Positions 52,744 through 60,905 of a stretch of 64,000 bases of DNA are shown here, piece by piece; positions within the stretch are counted from its first letter, which is position 1, and each line of letters starts with the position of its first letter. The notes beneath the pieces are model-generated. The model was not told the DNA's origin. It saw nothing but the letters and a program-made list of their open reading frames with translations, and searched no databases. Source of the DNA: Hyphomicrobiales bacterium (GTDB lineage Bacteria > Pseudomonadota > Alphaproteobacteria > Rhizobiales > Xanthobacteraceae); the NCBI GenBank assembly GCA_003135415.1, contig PLBP01000015.1, positions 7,620 through 71,619 of the forward strand, written 5' to 3'. The translations under genes were made by a program, and so were the position numbers.

Positions 52744-53937
52744 ATGCCGGGTCAAAAAACGGGAGGTGGGCTCACCGCCGAAGAGAAAAGAATTGTTAAA
52801 GCGCTACTAGCCGAAGGATGGCGCAATCAAGATATCCAGGCGCTGGTCAATGTGGGGCGACCCGCAACGATCAATAGTGCCCGAATAACGGGTGTTAAAA
52901 AAAACGGAAGCATAAAACCTGCGACCGATGACGATGTTCGTTTCTACAAGAAGAAAAAAGAATCTTTCGATTGGAAAACAGGACTGAACCTATTTGATGA
53001 CGAGCGGCTCATCCGTGCACGCGAGGCAATGATCTTAGCCGTGCAAGTGTTCAATAGCCCTTCCTGCTCCTTCAAGTCAGAAATATTTTCTGTTCTTGCA
53101 AATATCGCCTGGACATATCTTCTCCATGAGTTTTACACACGAAAAGGTATTGAGGTCGTTGGTGCTGACGGTAAGTCTTTTGCACTCAGCCAAATGCTGA
53201 CGCGTCCGGATTGTCCCTTATCAGATGGGGTTAAGAATAATCTTGGCGCTATAAAACTCATTCGAGACGAAGTCGAGCATATGTTGATGAGACGAGGCGA
53301 CGTGAAATGGTCGCCGCTATTCCAAGCGTGTTGCCTGAATTTTGATACAGCAATCTTAAAATTATTTGGCGAAAAACTGTCGCTTCAGAAGGAGCTGTCG
53401 TTTGCTCTTCAGTTCACGAAACTGGATATAGATCAGATTACAACTTTTCAGAATTACGAAATTCCCGAACAAATCGAAGCGCTGGATGCCCGTCTCGGGG
53501 AAGGATTAACCGAAGAGCAGCTCGCTGATTTAGAATACAAATTTCAAGTGATCTATACGATGGACAATGCCTCGAAGAGCAGTGCGGGGATTAAGTTCAT
53601 TAAACCGGGAACTGATGAGGCTAGGGATGTAAAAAATGTTCTTCTCAAATACAAATTGGCTGATGAAGAGTATCCATACAAGCCTGGTACGGTAACGAAG
53701 AACGTAGCGAAAAAAAGTGGAAAGAAGTTTTTATTAAACAACCACACTCAAGCTTGGAGATTATTTAAAATCAGACCGAAGAAGGGGGTGAAACAACCTC
53801 AAAACACAAATAAAGATTACTGCATTTATCATCAGGCGCATTCGGACTACACTTACTCGGAAAAATGGGTTGATTTTTTATCTAATAAAGTAGCGTCCCC
53901 AGAGGAATTCGCGAAAATAAAAGCTGTGAAGTTATAG
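52744..53937 (+). CDS. DUF3644-family protein
   Basis: A 397-residue protein with GAGAGGGG before its ATG. An N-terminal HTH-like region (LTAEEKRIVKALLAEGWRNQDIQALVNVGRPATINSARI, residues 10-48) is followed by the DUF3644 helical domain (LIRAREAMILAVQVFNSPSCSFKSEIFSVLANIAWTYLLHEFYTRKGIEVV and IKLIRDEVEHMLM, about residues 95-185). The C-terminal third is lysine-rich and unassigned. DUF3644 proteins occur in defence islands and have HEPN-like character in my recollection; no activity is proven. Confidence 0.75.
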   Translation: MPGQKTGGGLTAEEKRIVKALLAEGWRNQDIQALVNVGRPATINSARITGVKKNGSIKPATDDDVRFYKKKKESFDWKTGLNLFDDERLIRAREAMILAVQVFNSPSCSFKSEIFSVLANIAWTYLLHEFYTRKGIEVVGADGKSFALSQMLTRPDCPLSDGVKNNLGAIKLIRDEVEHMLMRRGDVKWSPLFQACCLNFDTAILKLFGEKLSLQKELSFALQFTKLDIDQITTFQNYEIPEQIEALDARLGEGLTEEQLADLEYKFQVIYTMDNASKSSAGIKFIKPGTDEARDVKNVLLKYKLADEEYPYKPGTVTKNVAKKSGKKFLLNNHTQAWRLFKIRPKKGVKQPQNTNKDYCIYHQAHSDYTYSEKWVDFLSNKVASPEEFAKIKAVKL

Positions 53938-53953
53938 TATCCAAATACAAAAA

Positions 53954-53975
53954 GGGGCCGGTTGGACCCGGCCCC
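53954..53975 (-). terminator. Rho-independent terminator after the integrase/alpA unit
   Basis: GGGGCCGG-TTGGAC-CCGGCCCC forms a perfect 8-bp GC stem. Read on the minus strand it is followed by TTTTTGTATTTGG, a proper U-tract, so it ends the leftward alpA transcript. It also lies just after the plus-strand DUF3644 stop and could act weakly in that direction. Confidence 0.85.
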
Positions 53976-53999
53976 TTGCCCTTATCAAGAAGGAGAGTG

Positions 54000-54191
54000 C
54001 TATCGGCTAGCGATGCGCTCGTCTATCCAGTTCTGCACCTCTTCGGACAACCACGCTACTCTGCACTGACCGAGTCGTATCCGTTTCGGGAACTTGTCGG
54101 CAGCTTCGAGCCTCGCGATGTGAACGAAGCTGTACGGTATTCCGAATAAACTCTTTAGCTCTTTCTTGCTAACCAGTTTTGTAGTGGTCAT
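54000..54191 (-). CDS. AlpA-family regulator (probable excisionase)
   Basis: A 63-residue MerR-like winged-helix protein: TKLVSKKELKSLFGIPYSFVHIARLEAADKFPKRIRLGQCRVAWLSEEVQNWIDERI, the AlpA pattern. The ATG at 54191 has AGGGG about 8 bases upstream; a longer frame to 54299 lacks support. In P4-like and related elements AlpA proteins activate or assist excision with the neighbouring integrase. Two palindromes lie directly upstream (54198-54224), and the strong terminator follows. Confidence 0.88.
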   Translation of the reverse strand: MTTTKLVSKKELKSLFGIPYSFVHIARLEAADKFPKRIRLGQCRVAWLSEEVQNWIDERIASR

Positions 54192-54197
54192 TGCAAA

Positions 54198-54224
54198 CCC
54201 CTGTTTGAGGGGCGTTGCAACGCC
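54198..54224 (-). promoter_or_regulatory. Adjacent palindromes before alpA
   Basis: CCCCT-GTTTG-AGGGG (54198-54212) overlaps a perfect 14-bp palindrome GGCGTTGCAACGCC (54211-54224). They lie 7-33 bases before the alpA ATG and include its ribosome-binding AGGGG, so a hairpin or bound repressor there could control alpA translation or transcription. Function is inferred from position only. Confidence 0.4.
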
Positions 54225-54285
54225 GCCAGTGAACTCGCTAGCGGGCGGGAGGATCATAGGATCAGATGGAGCCGCATAGCAACGT

Positions 54286-54298
54286 GCACATAGCAACA
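54286..54298. repeat. 13-bp inverted repeat flanking the integrase gene, left copy
   Basis: GCACATAGCAACA here is the exact complement of TGTTGCTATGTGC at 55549-55561 on the other side of the integrase gene. A third, shorter copy (CATAGCAAC) lies at 54275-54283, 14 bases from the matching part of this one. Possible binding sites for integrase arms or AlpA. Confidence 0.55.
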
Positions 54299-54305
54299 CA
54301 TAGGT

Positions 54306-55451
54306 TCACGCCACACGCCTAATTGGTGCCCCAAGGCGCGTCAGATGCTTTTCCCAGAGGGTAACTGCAGCCCGCATCTCATCTACATAGCGGTAACGGT
54401 TATAAATCGCGGCAACACCAGAGATCGTCCCATTAACGTGATTGAGAAGACGCTCGGTAATGTGAGGAGGTGTCGCTAGCGCGGCGTGTCCTGTACTGAA
54501 CGTGCGGCGGAGATCGTGAAGCGTCCAGGGCGCCACGGCATCAAGCTGTTCATCAAGCTTCGCTTTGCACTTGCTCCATCCGGAAAACGGATTGCCGGGG
54601 GCACCGCGCGCGGGAAACAACAAGCCGTCCGACATCGGACAGTCTTCCAAAACACGTTTTGTGGTAGGGCCGAAGGGAAAGGTGTGATGGCGGCCATTCT
54701 TCGTGATTGAGGCTGGCAACGTAATAGTCTGCTTGTCGAAGTCTATCCAATCTCGGTGAAGGGCCGCGATCTCGCCACATCGTTGGCCACTGAGTATGAG
54801 TAGCTGCACGATGTGGCCGAACGGATAGCCGTAGTTCCGCGCTGCGCGATACACGGCGGCCAGTTCCTTGTTGTGGAGTACGCGATCACGTGCAGGTAAT
54901 TTCGCTATTTGCATTCCTTCGAGGGGACTGTGCCTAAGGTAACGGCGGCTGACCGCCCATCGGAAGAATGTCCGCGCGACAGCTTGTGCATGGGATTGCT
55001 CGCGTGGAGTTCCCACGAGCTTGTCCGTAATCTTCGTCAACATTTCATACGTAATTTCATCAAGCCGCTCATGCTTAAACGTTGTAAGGAAATGGACATC
55101 AAGGATGCGCTGATAGTCGTGGGCGGTACGGGGTCTCTTGCGGGCGCAATGCTGGTCTTTGAAGAGCTGGTAAGCGTCCTCGAAGCGAATTGATTTTGCC
55201 TGATGCTGTCCGAGCGTGCGCTCAGCCATGAGCGCCTTCGCTTTGGCGCGCGCTTCGGCTAATGAAATGATAGGGAAGCGCCCGAGGCTGATACGCTCAC
55301 GTCGAGCGCCAACCATCAATGTAAAGTTCTTCGTGCCGCCCGGGCTTACACGCAGCCCGAAATTGGGTAGCGTGGAATCCCAAAGCGTATATTGCGTGGC
55401 AAGGGGCTTTGCTCCCTTGATAGAGAGTTCGGTCAAACGGATTTTAGGCAC
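54306..55451 (-). CDS. int: Tyrosine recombinase/integrase of the element
   Basis: A 381-residue site-specific recombinase. The N-terminal DUF4102-like arm-binding part (KIRLTELSIKGAKPLATQYTLWDSTLPNFGLRVSPGGTKNFTLMV) precedes a SAM-like core-binding region, and the catalytic domain has LSGQRCGEIAALH (Arg about 223), WTLHDLRRTFST (His-x-x-Arg about 314), LLNHVNG and the tyrosine in IYNRYRYVDEM (about 353). I choose the GTG at 55451, preceded by CCGGAGAC; the TTG at 55499 is weaker. It lies 135 bases from the right att copy, and the chromosomal tRNA-Arg promoter would point straight into it. Confidence 0.93.
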   Translation of the reverse strand: MPKIRLTELSIKGAKPLATQYTLWDSTLPNFGLRVSPGGTKNFTLMVGARRERISLGRFPIISLAEARAKAKALMAERTLGQHQAKSIRFEDAYQLFKDQHCARKRPRTAHDYQRILDVHFLTTFKHERLDEITYEMLTKITDKLVGTPREQSHAQAVARTFFRWAVSRRYLRHSPLEGMQIAKLPARDRVLHNKELAAVYRAARNYGYPFGHIVQLLILSGQRCGEIAALHRDWIDFDKQTITLPASITKNGRHHTFPFGPTTKRVLEDCPMSDGLLFPARGAPGNPFSGWSKCKAKLDEQLDAVAPWTLHDLRRTFSTGHAALATPPHITERLLNHVNGTISGVAAIYNRYRYVDEMRAAVTLWEKHLTRLGAPIRRVA

Positions 55452-55548
55452 GGTATAGTCTCCGGTAGCTCTGTTGTTGCTGCGTTTTTCAATGAGCAAC
55501 GACGTTCAGGGATAAATCCAAAAACGTTCGCTGTCACAGGCACATAAG

Positions 55549-55561
55549 TGTTGCTATGTGC
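55549..55561. repeat. 13-bp inverted repeat flanking the integrase gene, right copy
   Basis: TGTTGCTATGTGC, exact complement of 54286-54298. It lies between the integrase start and the attR core (25 bases from it), where arm-type or excisionase sites are expected. Confidence 0.55.
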
Positions 55562-55586
55562 AGCAGCGCAGAGGGACAGGAGCGAG

Positions 55587-55627
<41 letters not shown>

Positions 55628-55689
55628 CCGGTTTTATTTAGCACAAGGAAAACGAGCGCAATACGATCCCACCCTTTCAAGGATCGGCT

Positions 55690-56625
55690 CTAGGCCGCGT
55701 TCACGCGGTTGCCGCGGGCGATCTCTTTCTGGGCGTCGAATTCGCGCCGCCGGCGCCCGAGATCTTCGGGGCTCATTTGTGCGATGTTGTTGTAGTCGAG
55801 CTTCCACGACGGGTTCGCGCTCCAGCGCAACGGCGATTGCAGCGTGGTCTGTGCGCCTGCCGCCGATTCCAGCAAGCGAAGTGCCAGCTCAAGTGTCAAT
55901 GTTTGAGAGCTGATATCGTGCGGTTTGCCGGCGGAATTACCGAGCGGGAAGTCGCTGAACAGAAACCGCGGCACCGCGGCGTGCTCCACGATGTCCTTGG
56001 CTGAGCCCATCACGACGGTCGGAATGCCGCCCGCCTCGAGGTGCCGCGCCACCAAGGCGACGGTTTGGTGGCAGACGGGGCAGTTCGGCACCAGCACCGC
56101 GGCATCGACGTTGTCGGCCACGCTGCGTGCAAGAATTTCCGGCGCGTCCGTCTCCATCGTGATGCGATGGCTGCGGTTGGTCGGTGCGCCGAAGAAGCGC
56201 GGCGCCACCGCGCCGATCCGTCCCGCCGAAGCTAACCGCAGCAATTGCGGCAGCGGAAACCAGGTGCCGCTGTCTTCCGCCGAAGTGTGGGTGCGATCGT
56301 AGGCAATGTGGGAAATTCGCAGGTCGTGCGGCTTTGCCGTGTCGCCGTTGTAAACTTGAAAGAATTTGGCGGCCCCATTGTACTTCGCGCCCGGCCCCTG
56401 ATCGCCTTTGGCGGGATCGAAGGGTGCCGCCGTGGTGATTATGGTGACGCGCGATTGCGCCAACGGCTTTTGCAATGGCTGAAACGGCGCATCGACGTAA
56501 TGCGCCCAGCGATAGGGCGTGGTGTAGCCGATCGCCTGGTAATATTCGCGCGTGCGCTGCATGTAGGGGATCGGCGCGTCGTGATCCGGCGCGAAGCCGA
56601 GTTGCTCGTCGTGGCCAGCGGTCAT
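55690..56625 (-). CDS. GrdB-like (glycine/betaine/proline reductase B family) protein with Cys in place of Sec
   Basis: A 311-residue protein related to selenoprotein B of glycine/D-proline reductases: ISHIAYDRTHTSAEDSGTWFPLPQLLRLASAGRIGAVAPRFFGAP and VLVPNCPVCHQTVALVARHLEAGGIPTVVMGSAKDIVEHAAVPRFLFSDFPLGNSAGKP. The redox motif is CPVC (Cys182, Cys185), cysteine where anaerobes use selenocysteine. Aerobic alphaproteobacteria carry such homologues without the other Grd subunits, and their reaction is unknown. It is the first chromosomal gene to the right of the element and follows the acetyltransferase gene on the same strand. Confidence 0.8.
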   Translation of the reverse strand: MTAGHDEQLGFAPDHDAPIPYMQRTREYYQAIGYTTPYRWAHYVDAPFQPLQKPLAQSRVTIITTAAPFDPAKGDQGPGAKYNGAAKFFQVYNGDTAKPHDLRISHIAYDRTHTSAEDSGTWFPLPQLLRLASAGRIGAVAPRFFGAPTNRSHRITMETDAPEILARSVADNVDAAVLVPNCPVCHQTVALVARHLEAGGIPTVVMGSAKDIVEHAAVPRFLFSDFPLGNSAGKPHDISSQTLTLELALRLLESAAGAQTTLQSPLRWSANPSWKLDYNNIAQMSPEDLGRRRREFDAQKEIARGNRVNAA

Positions 56626-56702
56626 CCAGCCTATTTAGCATAGACGTATGTTCGCCGCATTGTAGGGCGCCCAAATCGGCCAAACGGGAACTAGTCTCGG
56701 AT

Positions 56703-57941
56703 TTACGAATCTTCGCCGGAAAAATTGATGGTCCGGCACCGCTTGCCGAACGCCCGGCGGCGAAAGGCCTGCACGCCCGCCCAGAAGGTGGGGTTCTGTT
56801 TCACCACGCGTTTCAGCGACGAGGCCGTGGTGAGGACAAAGGCCGCCATTCCGCCGAGCGAAGTGAGCGGCAGAAGGGTGTCGAATAAAAGCTCCGGCTG
56901 CTTGCAGAAAACCGCCTTGTACTTCGCCTCGCCAATGCCGAGATCGAAGCTCTTGAAGCCGCGATCGGCCAGATCCGAAATCATGTGCTGCAACAAAACA
57001 ACGCCGGGACTTTGCCGCGCATGCTGGCTGAGGGTGTAGGTATTGAACATCGTGGTGAAGCGTCCGCCGCTGCTGGTGCCGGCGAACATCGCCAACATTT
57101 GTCCGTCGGCTTCGAGCACATGCACTTCGATGAGCGGCCGGCCATTCGCCAAGCCGCGGTGACAGGCCTTGCGCACGAAGGGCTCGACGCCGGGTTGCTC
57201 GAATACGTTTTTCAAACCGAGCGCGCTGAAATGCATCGACTTCAGCTTGAAAAACTCGTTGAGGAAACCATCGACCTCGCCGGGGGCCGACGCTCTGAAA
57301 TAGCGGTAGTTCGGCAGCTCCATCAGCCTGCGCTGTTTCGCTCGCAGCTTCCGGCGCATGCTTCCACTGAGCTGCTGATTGATCAGCTCCGTGCCTGGTG
57401 CGGATAGATCCATGCGGCGGCCGTTATTCGGCGATTGTGAGTGTGGCAACAACGCGAACGGATTTGTGACATCTCCCCATATTTTCGGCTGGTTGCGGAG
57501 GAGGATGAGGTCAAACTCTCGGCCGTCATCGGTCGCCTGGCGAAAAGTTTTGCGGATGTCCATGGCCGTGATCGTCGCGGCCGCGTCGCGCCGCCACAGG
57601 CCGAAATTGAAATTAACGTGATTCGCTCCAAGGAACTGGAGCGTGCGTACCAGCCCTTTCTTGACCTTTCCAAACGGCCACAGAAACAGCGGCTGTCCGG
57701 CGGTGTCACAGCCAACCACGATGAATGGCATATAGCCCGCGCGTTGACCCACGTTCCGCTGCCAAAGCTCGAGCAAGTCATATTGCTGATAGGGCGTCGC
57801 AGCGGCGTGCTCGCGCTCGAGCCAGCGCCAATGGAATTCGGCGGCCGCGAAATCCTCGAACACATGCACATGCGCGATTCGGTCCGACCCGGCTAGCCGG
57901 GTGGACGATTCGTGAAAATCGCGCGGTAAAGTAAGGTTCAT
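56703..57941 (-). CDS. GNAT/CelD-FemAB-type acetyltransferase
   Basis: A 412-residue soluble acyltransferase of the same broad group as 23176-24462: TPYQQYDLLELWQRNVG and VVGCDTAGQPLFLWPFGKVKKGLVRTLQFLG in the first lobe. In the second are LSGSMRRKLRAKQRRLMELPNYRYFRA, GRPLIEVHVLEADGQMLAMFAGTSSGGRFTTMFNTYTLSQHARQSPGVVLLQHMI and FDLGIGEAKYKAVFC. Such proteins decorate exported polysaccharides or lipid-linked sugars. It starts 18 bases after the flippase stop in a leftward operon led by an ATP-grasp gene. Confidence 0.85.
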   Translation of the reverse strand: MNLTLPRDFHESSTRLAGSDRIAHVHVFEDFAAAEFHWRWLEREHAAATPYQQYDLLELWQRNVGQRAGYMPFIVVGCDTAGQPLFLWPFGKVKKGLVRTLQFLGANHVNFNFGLWRRDAAATITAMDIRKTFRQATDDGREFDLILLRNQPKIWGDVTNPFALLPHSQSPNNGRRMDLSAPGTELINQQLSGSMRRKLRAKQRRLMELPNYRYFRASAPGEVDGFLNEFFKLKSMHFSALGLKNVFEQPGVEPFVRKACHRGLANGRPLIEVHVLEADGQMLAMFAGTSSGGRFTTMFNTYTLSQHARQSPGVVLLQHMISDLADRGFKSFDLGIGEAKYKAVFCKQPELLFDTLLPLTSLGGMAAFVLTTASSLKRVVKQNPTFWAGVQAFRRRAFGKRCRTINFSGEDS

Positions 57942-57959
57942 ACGCCAGTTCCGTTATTG

Positions 57960-59369
57960 CTAAAGCGCCGTTGCTTCGCTTCGGCCCGCGCCCAGGCTTC
58001 TCGCCAAGGGGTGCATGCCGAGCCGGCGGCTGACGATCAAAAACAACGTGATCGATTCGGCGACGAGCGCGATCGATGTGGAAATCGCGGCACCCGAGAT
58101 GCCGAAGTGAGGGATGAGCATCAGGCAGCCGATGAAATTCAGTGCGAACACGCAGACATAGACCAAGGCGCAGACTTTCTGCTCCCCCAGCATATTGAGG
58201 AGGCGGTCGGCGGGCCCGACGGCCGCGCGAGCGAGGAGACCGACCGAGAGGATGAACAGCAGCGAATAGCCTTCGGTGAATACGGCGCCAAACAGATAGA
58301 GAATCGATTTTCCCAGCAACAACACCAATGCGGTCATCAAGAGAGAAGGCCAGAAGGTCCAGCGAACGGAATCGGTGTAGAAGGCCGCCAATTGCCGGCG
58401 GTCGCCGGCAACGTGAAGTTTCGTGAAGTTATGCGCGGCCGCGACCGCGACCGAGTAATAAATAAATCCGACCAGGGCGAGAACTTTGGTTGCCGCGAAA
58501 TAGATCGCGACTTCTTGCGGCGAGCGGAGTGCCTGCAGCACGAGCACGTCGACATAAGTGAGAAGAAAGAAGAAGCTGCCGACCATGAATATCGGCAACG
58601 AGATTCTGAGCCACTCCTTAAAGTCGTAGGCCGCGGGCCCTTGCTTGATTTTGGTCGCGAGTTTGCGGCGCAGGATCAGGTATTGAACTATCGCCGTTGC
58701 CCAAACGGCGATGAGCGAGGCCGCCATTGCAATCACGGCGTCGGCGGAGAACCCGGCGAAATAAGCCGCGGCTACGAGCGCGAGGATCACGATTTGCCGA
58801 ATAATGTAGCTCGGCATCAGCGCGAGATTGGTCCAATCGTAGGAGCGCGCGATTCCACCTTGCACCAAGGCCAATCCATAGAGCGGCAGCAAAAGGCACG
58901 CGAGATAGAGCGGCAGCACGATTGTCTCGCCGATCCACGGCTCAAGTGCTCTGATCGCAATCGCGGCTACGGCCGCGATCATCGTCGCGAAGCCAAGCGC
59001 GAGCCAGCGGCTGCCGCGAATGAAACCGCGCAAGAGATTGAAATTCTTCGTCCCCATATAGGCGGGGATAAAGCGTTGCGCGCTTGTTTCAAATCCGAAA
59101 TCGATGAAGCTGCCGATCAACAGAACCCACGTCCAAACATAGGCGTAAATTCCGAATTCGTGCGCGCCCATCCATCTAGCCAGGAGCACCTGAAAGGGCA
59201 GCGCCATGGCGCCGCTTGCCGCCCGAATGAGAAATGCGGTCCCTGCGGAACGCTGCGCGCGCGAACGGTCGCTGCGATCGTAAAGCGCGGCTTTTAGCGC
59301 GCTCATTTTCTGCCGCAAGAATGCCAGCGAAGAGGGCGTCAAGTCTTTGCGATATGTCGCTTTCATCAT
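57960..59369 (-). CDS. Polysaccharide/oligosaccharide flippase (MOP superfamily), second copy
   Basis: A 469-residue membrane protein with 12-14 hydrophobic segments. Blocks parallel the flippase at 21801: LLARWMGAHEFGIYAYVWTWVLLIGSFIDFG, GIARSYDWTNLALMPSYI, YFAATKVLALVGFIYYSVAVAAAH and RLLNMLGEQKVCALVY. The ATG at 59369 overlaps the TGA of the ATP-grasp gene (ATGA), a strong sign of coupled translation; longer frames upstream are shadows of that gene. Probably flips a lipid-linked sugar across the inner membrane. Confidence 0.9.
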   Translation of the reverse strand: MMKATYRKDLTPSSLAFLRQKMSALKAALYDRSDRSRAQRSAGTAFLIRAASGAMALPFQVLLARWMGAHEFGIYAYVWTWVLLIGSFIDFGFETSAQRFIPAYMGTKNFNLLRGFIRGSRWLALGFATMIAAVAAIAIRALEPWIGETIVLPLYLACLLLPLYGLALVQGGIARSYDWTNLALMPSYIIRQIVILALVAAAYFAGFSADAVIAMAASLIAVWATAIVQYLILRRKLATKIKQGPAAYDFKEWLRISLPIFMVGSFFFLLTYVDVLVLQALRSPQEVAIYFAATKVLALVGFIYYSVAVAAAHNFTKLHVAGDRRQLAAFYTDSVRWTFWPSLLMTALVLLLGKSILYLFGAVFTEGYSLLFILSVGLLARAAVGPADRLLNMLGEQKVCALVYVCVFALNFIGCLMLIPHFGISGAAISTSIALVAESITLFLIVSRRLGMHPLARSLGAGRSEATAL

Positions 59370-60775
59370 GAGCGCGAACTCGCGCGCCTCGACGGCAAGC
59401 GCCGGGTCAACGCGCGCCATGCGGTCAGCGGCAAATCGAAAAGCGCCGGCAACGGATCGTCCTTGCCGAACGTGGCGAATGCGATCGGCCGGCGATAGGA
59501 GCGCAAATAGTCGTTCAGTGTGAGCGTGCCGGCGAGGATCCCCGCGATCGCCGCTAAAATATCTCTCGAGAGATACACCCAACGCGCATCGGAATCGGCG
59601 CGGATGCGATCAACCTTTTCGCCCATCGCGACCCGCCAAAGAATGTAGGGGAAATCGACGCCTGCGAGGGCGCCGAGCGAATTCCATGTCCAGGTGCGCG
59701 CGTTCACGTCGAGAATTTTGTATTGTCCATCGCGGGCGTCGAATTTGAATTCGATTTCGGCGATGCCGCTATAGTGGAGAGAGTTCAGAAACTTGGTGGC
59801 GGCTTCTTCGACCTGCGCATTGTGGATCGTCTCCACAAAAGTGCTGGTGCGGCCGAAATCGGTTGGATACTGCCGCGTACGCCGAGCGACCATGGACGCA
59901 ATCGGAGAGCCACGATCCCACACGGCAGCGTATGAAAATTGCGCCGAACCGCCGCCGGGGATCAGCTCCTGAATGACAATATGGTCGTGGCCGACGGCAG
60001 CGACGGCCTCGTCATATCGGCTCAACAAAGCGGCGCGATCATCGACGCGCCAGGCCTTCGCGAGCGTGAATACGTTTCTGCCTTCCTTGACCGCTGGTTT
60101 CAGAACGAGCGGAAAGCGGCAATCGAGGTTCTCGACTTCCCGCCGGTCGCGCGGCTGATACGTTTTCGGATGATCGATGCCGAGCGTGGCCGCGCGCTGG
60201 TACGTCAGCGTTTTATCGAGCGCCCATTGCGCGACGTCCCAAGGCGGCGTGACGAGGCGAAATACCTTGGATAGCTCGGCGTGGTTTTGCGCAACCAGCT
60301 GTACTTCCGGGTCGGCGGCGGGAAAGAGAACCCATCCCCTCATGCCGTGACGATCGGCGAGTTTAATGAGATCGGACGCCGCGCCTCTCTGCTGCGAGCC
60401 GGCCCACGAAAGGCTCCGGCTTGTGTAGCGCGAAAATTTCGCGATGGGGTTGCTGTTATCCGTGATGAAGCAGACCGGAATGCCGCGCCGCCCCAAGCTC
60501 CGTGCGATCCCCAAGCTTCCGCAATCGCCGGCCAGAATGATCGTGCCATATCCGCGCGCCGCGGTGGAGCGCGCTCCGGTCGCGGCAATGCCGGCGGATT
60601 CGAGAGTAGGACGAGAAGGCGAGAGCGCATTCGCCGGCGGCGAAATGAGCTCTGCTTTCGCTCCGGGTCTAACAGGAATCATTGTTTCGGCCATTTGCGG
60701 AATCGGCGTTGTCGGAAAAACCGGTTCAAGGAATGGTAGTCGAGCCAGCTTTCGGAATACTTTCCGAGTCTTCAC
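59366..60775 (-). CDS. ATP-grasp family protein
   Basis: A 469-residue protein. The first 70 residues are proline-rich and probably disordered. A nucleotide-binding pre-ATP-grasp fold follows (TIILAGDCGSLGIARSLGRRGIPVCFITD), then the ATP-grasp core (RFPLVLKPAVKEGRNVFTLAKAWRV, HDHIVIQELIPGGG, SGIAEIEFKFDARDGQYKILDVNARTWTWNS). ATP-grasp enzymes join carboxylates to amines or thiols via acyl phosphates. Similar proteins occur in polysaccharide clusters with unknown substrates. GTG start at 60775; an ATG at 60694 is also possible. First gene of the flippase operon. Confidence 0.85.
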   Translation of the reverse strand: MKTRKVFRKLARLPFLEPVFPTTPIPQMAETMIPVRPGAKAELISPPANALSPSRPTLESAGIAATGARSTAARGYGTIILAGDCGSLGIARSLGRRGIPVCFITDNSNPIAKFSRYTSRSLSWAGSQQRGAASDLIKLADRHGMRGWVLFPAADPEVQLVAQNHAELSKVFRLVTPPWDVAQWALDKTLTYQRAATLGIDHPKTYQPRDRREVENLDCRFPLVLKPAVKEGRNVFTLAKAWRVDDRAALLSRYDEAVAAVGHDHIVIQELIPGGGSAQFSYAAVWDRGSPIASMVARRTRQYPTDFGRTSTFVETIHNAQVEEAATKFLNSLHYSGIAEIEFKFDARDGQYKILDVNARTWTWNSLGALAGVDFPYILWRVAMGEKVDRIRADSDARWVYLSRDILAAIAGILAGTLTLNDYLRSYRRPIAFATFGKDDPLPALFDLPLTAWRALTRRLPSRRASSRS

Positions 60776-60905
60776 ATTCTCTAGGAGAAGGGGGCTCGGT
60801 TCCCGCCAAATGCTCGCGTAGCGTTAACGCGGCGGGATTTTCGTAGGGATGGCGTTAACTATGATCTACAAGCTCGTATAAAAGCCTGACCGGGAGCGCA
60901 TAAAG

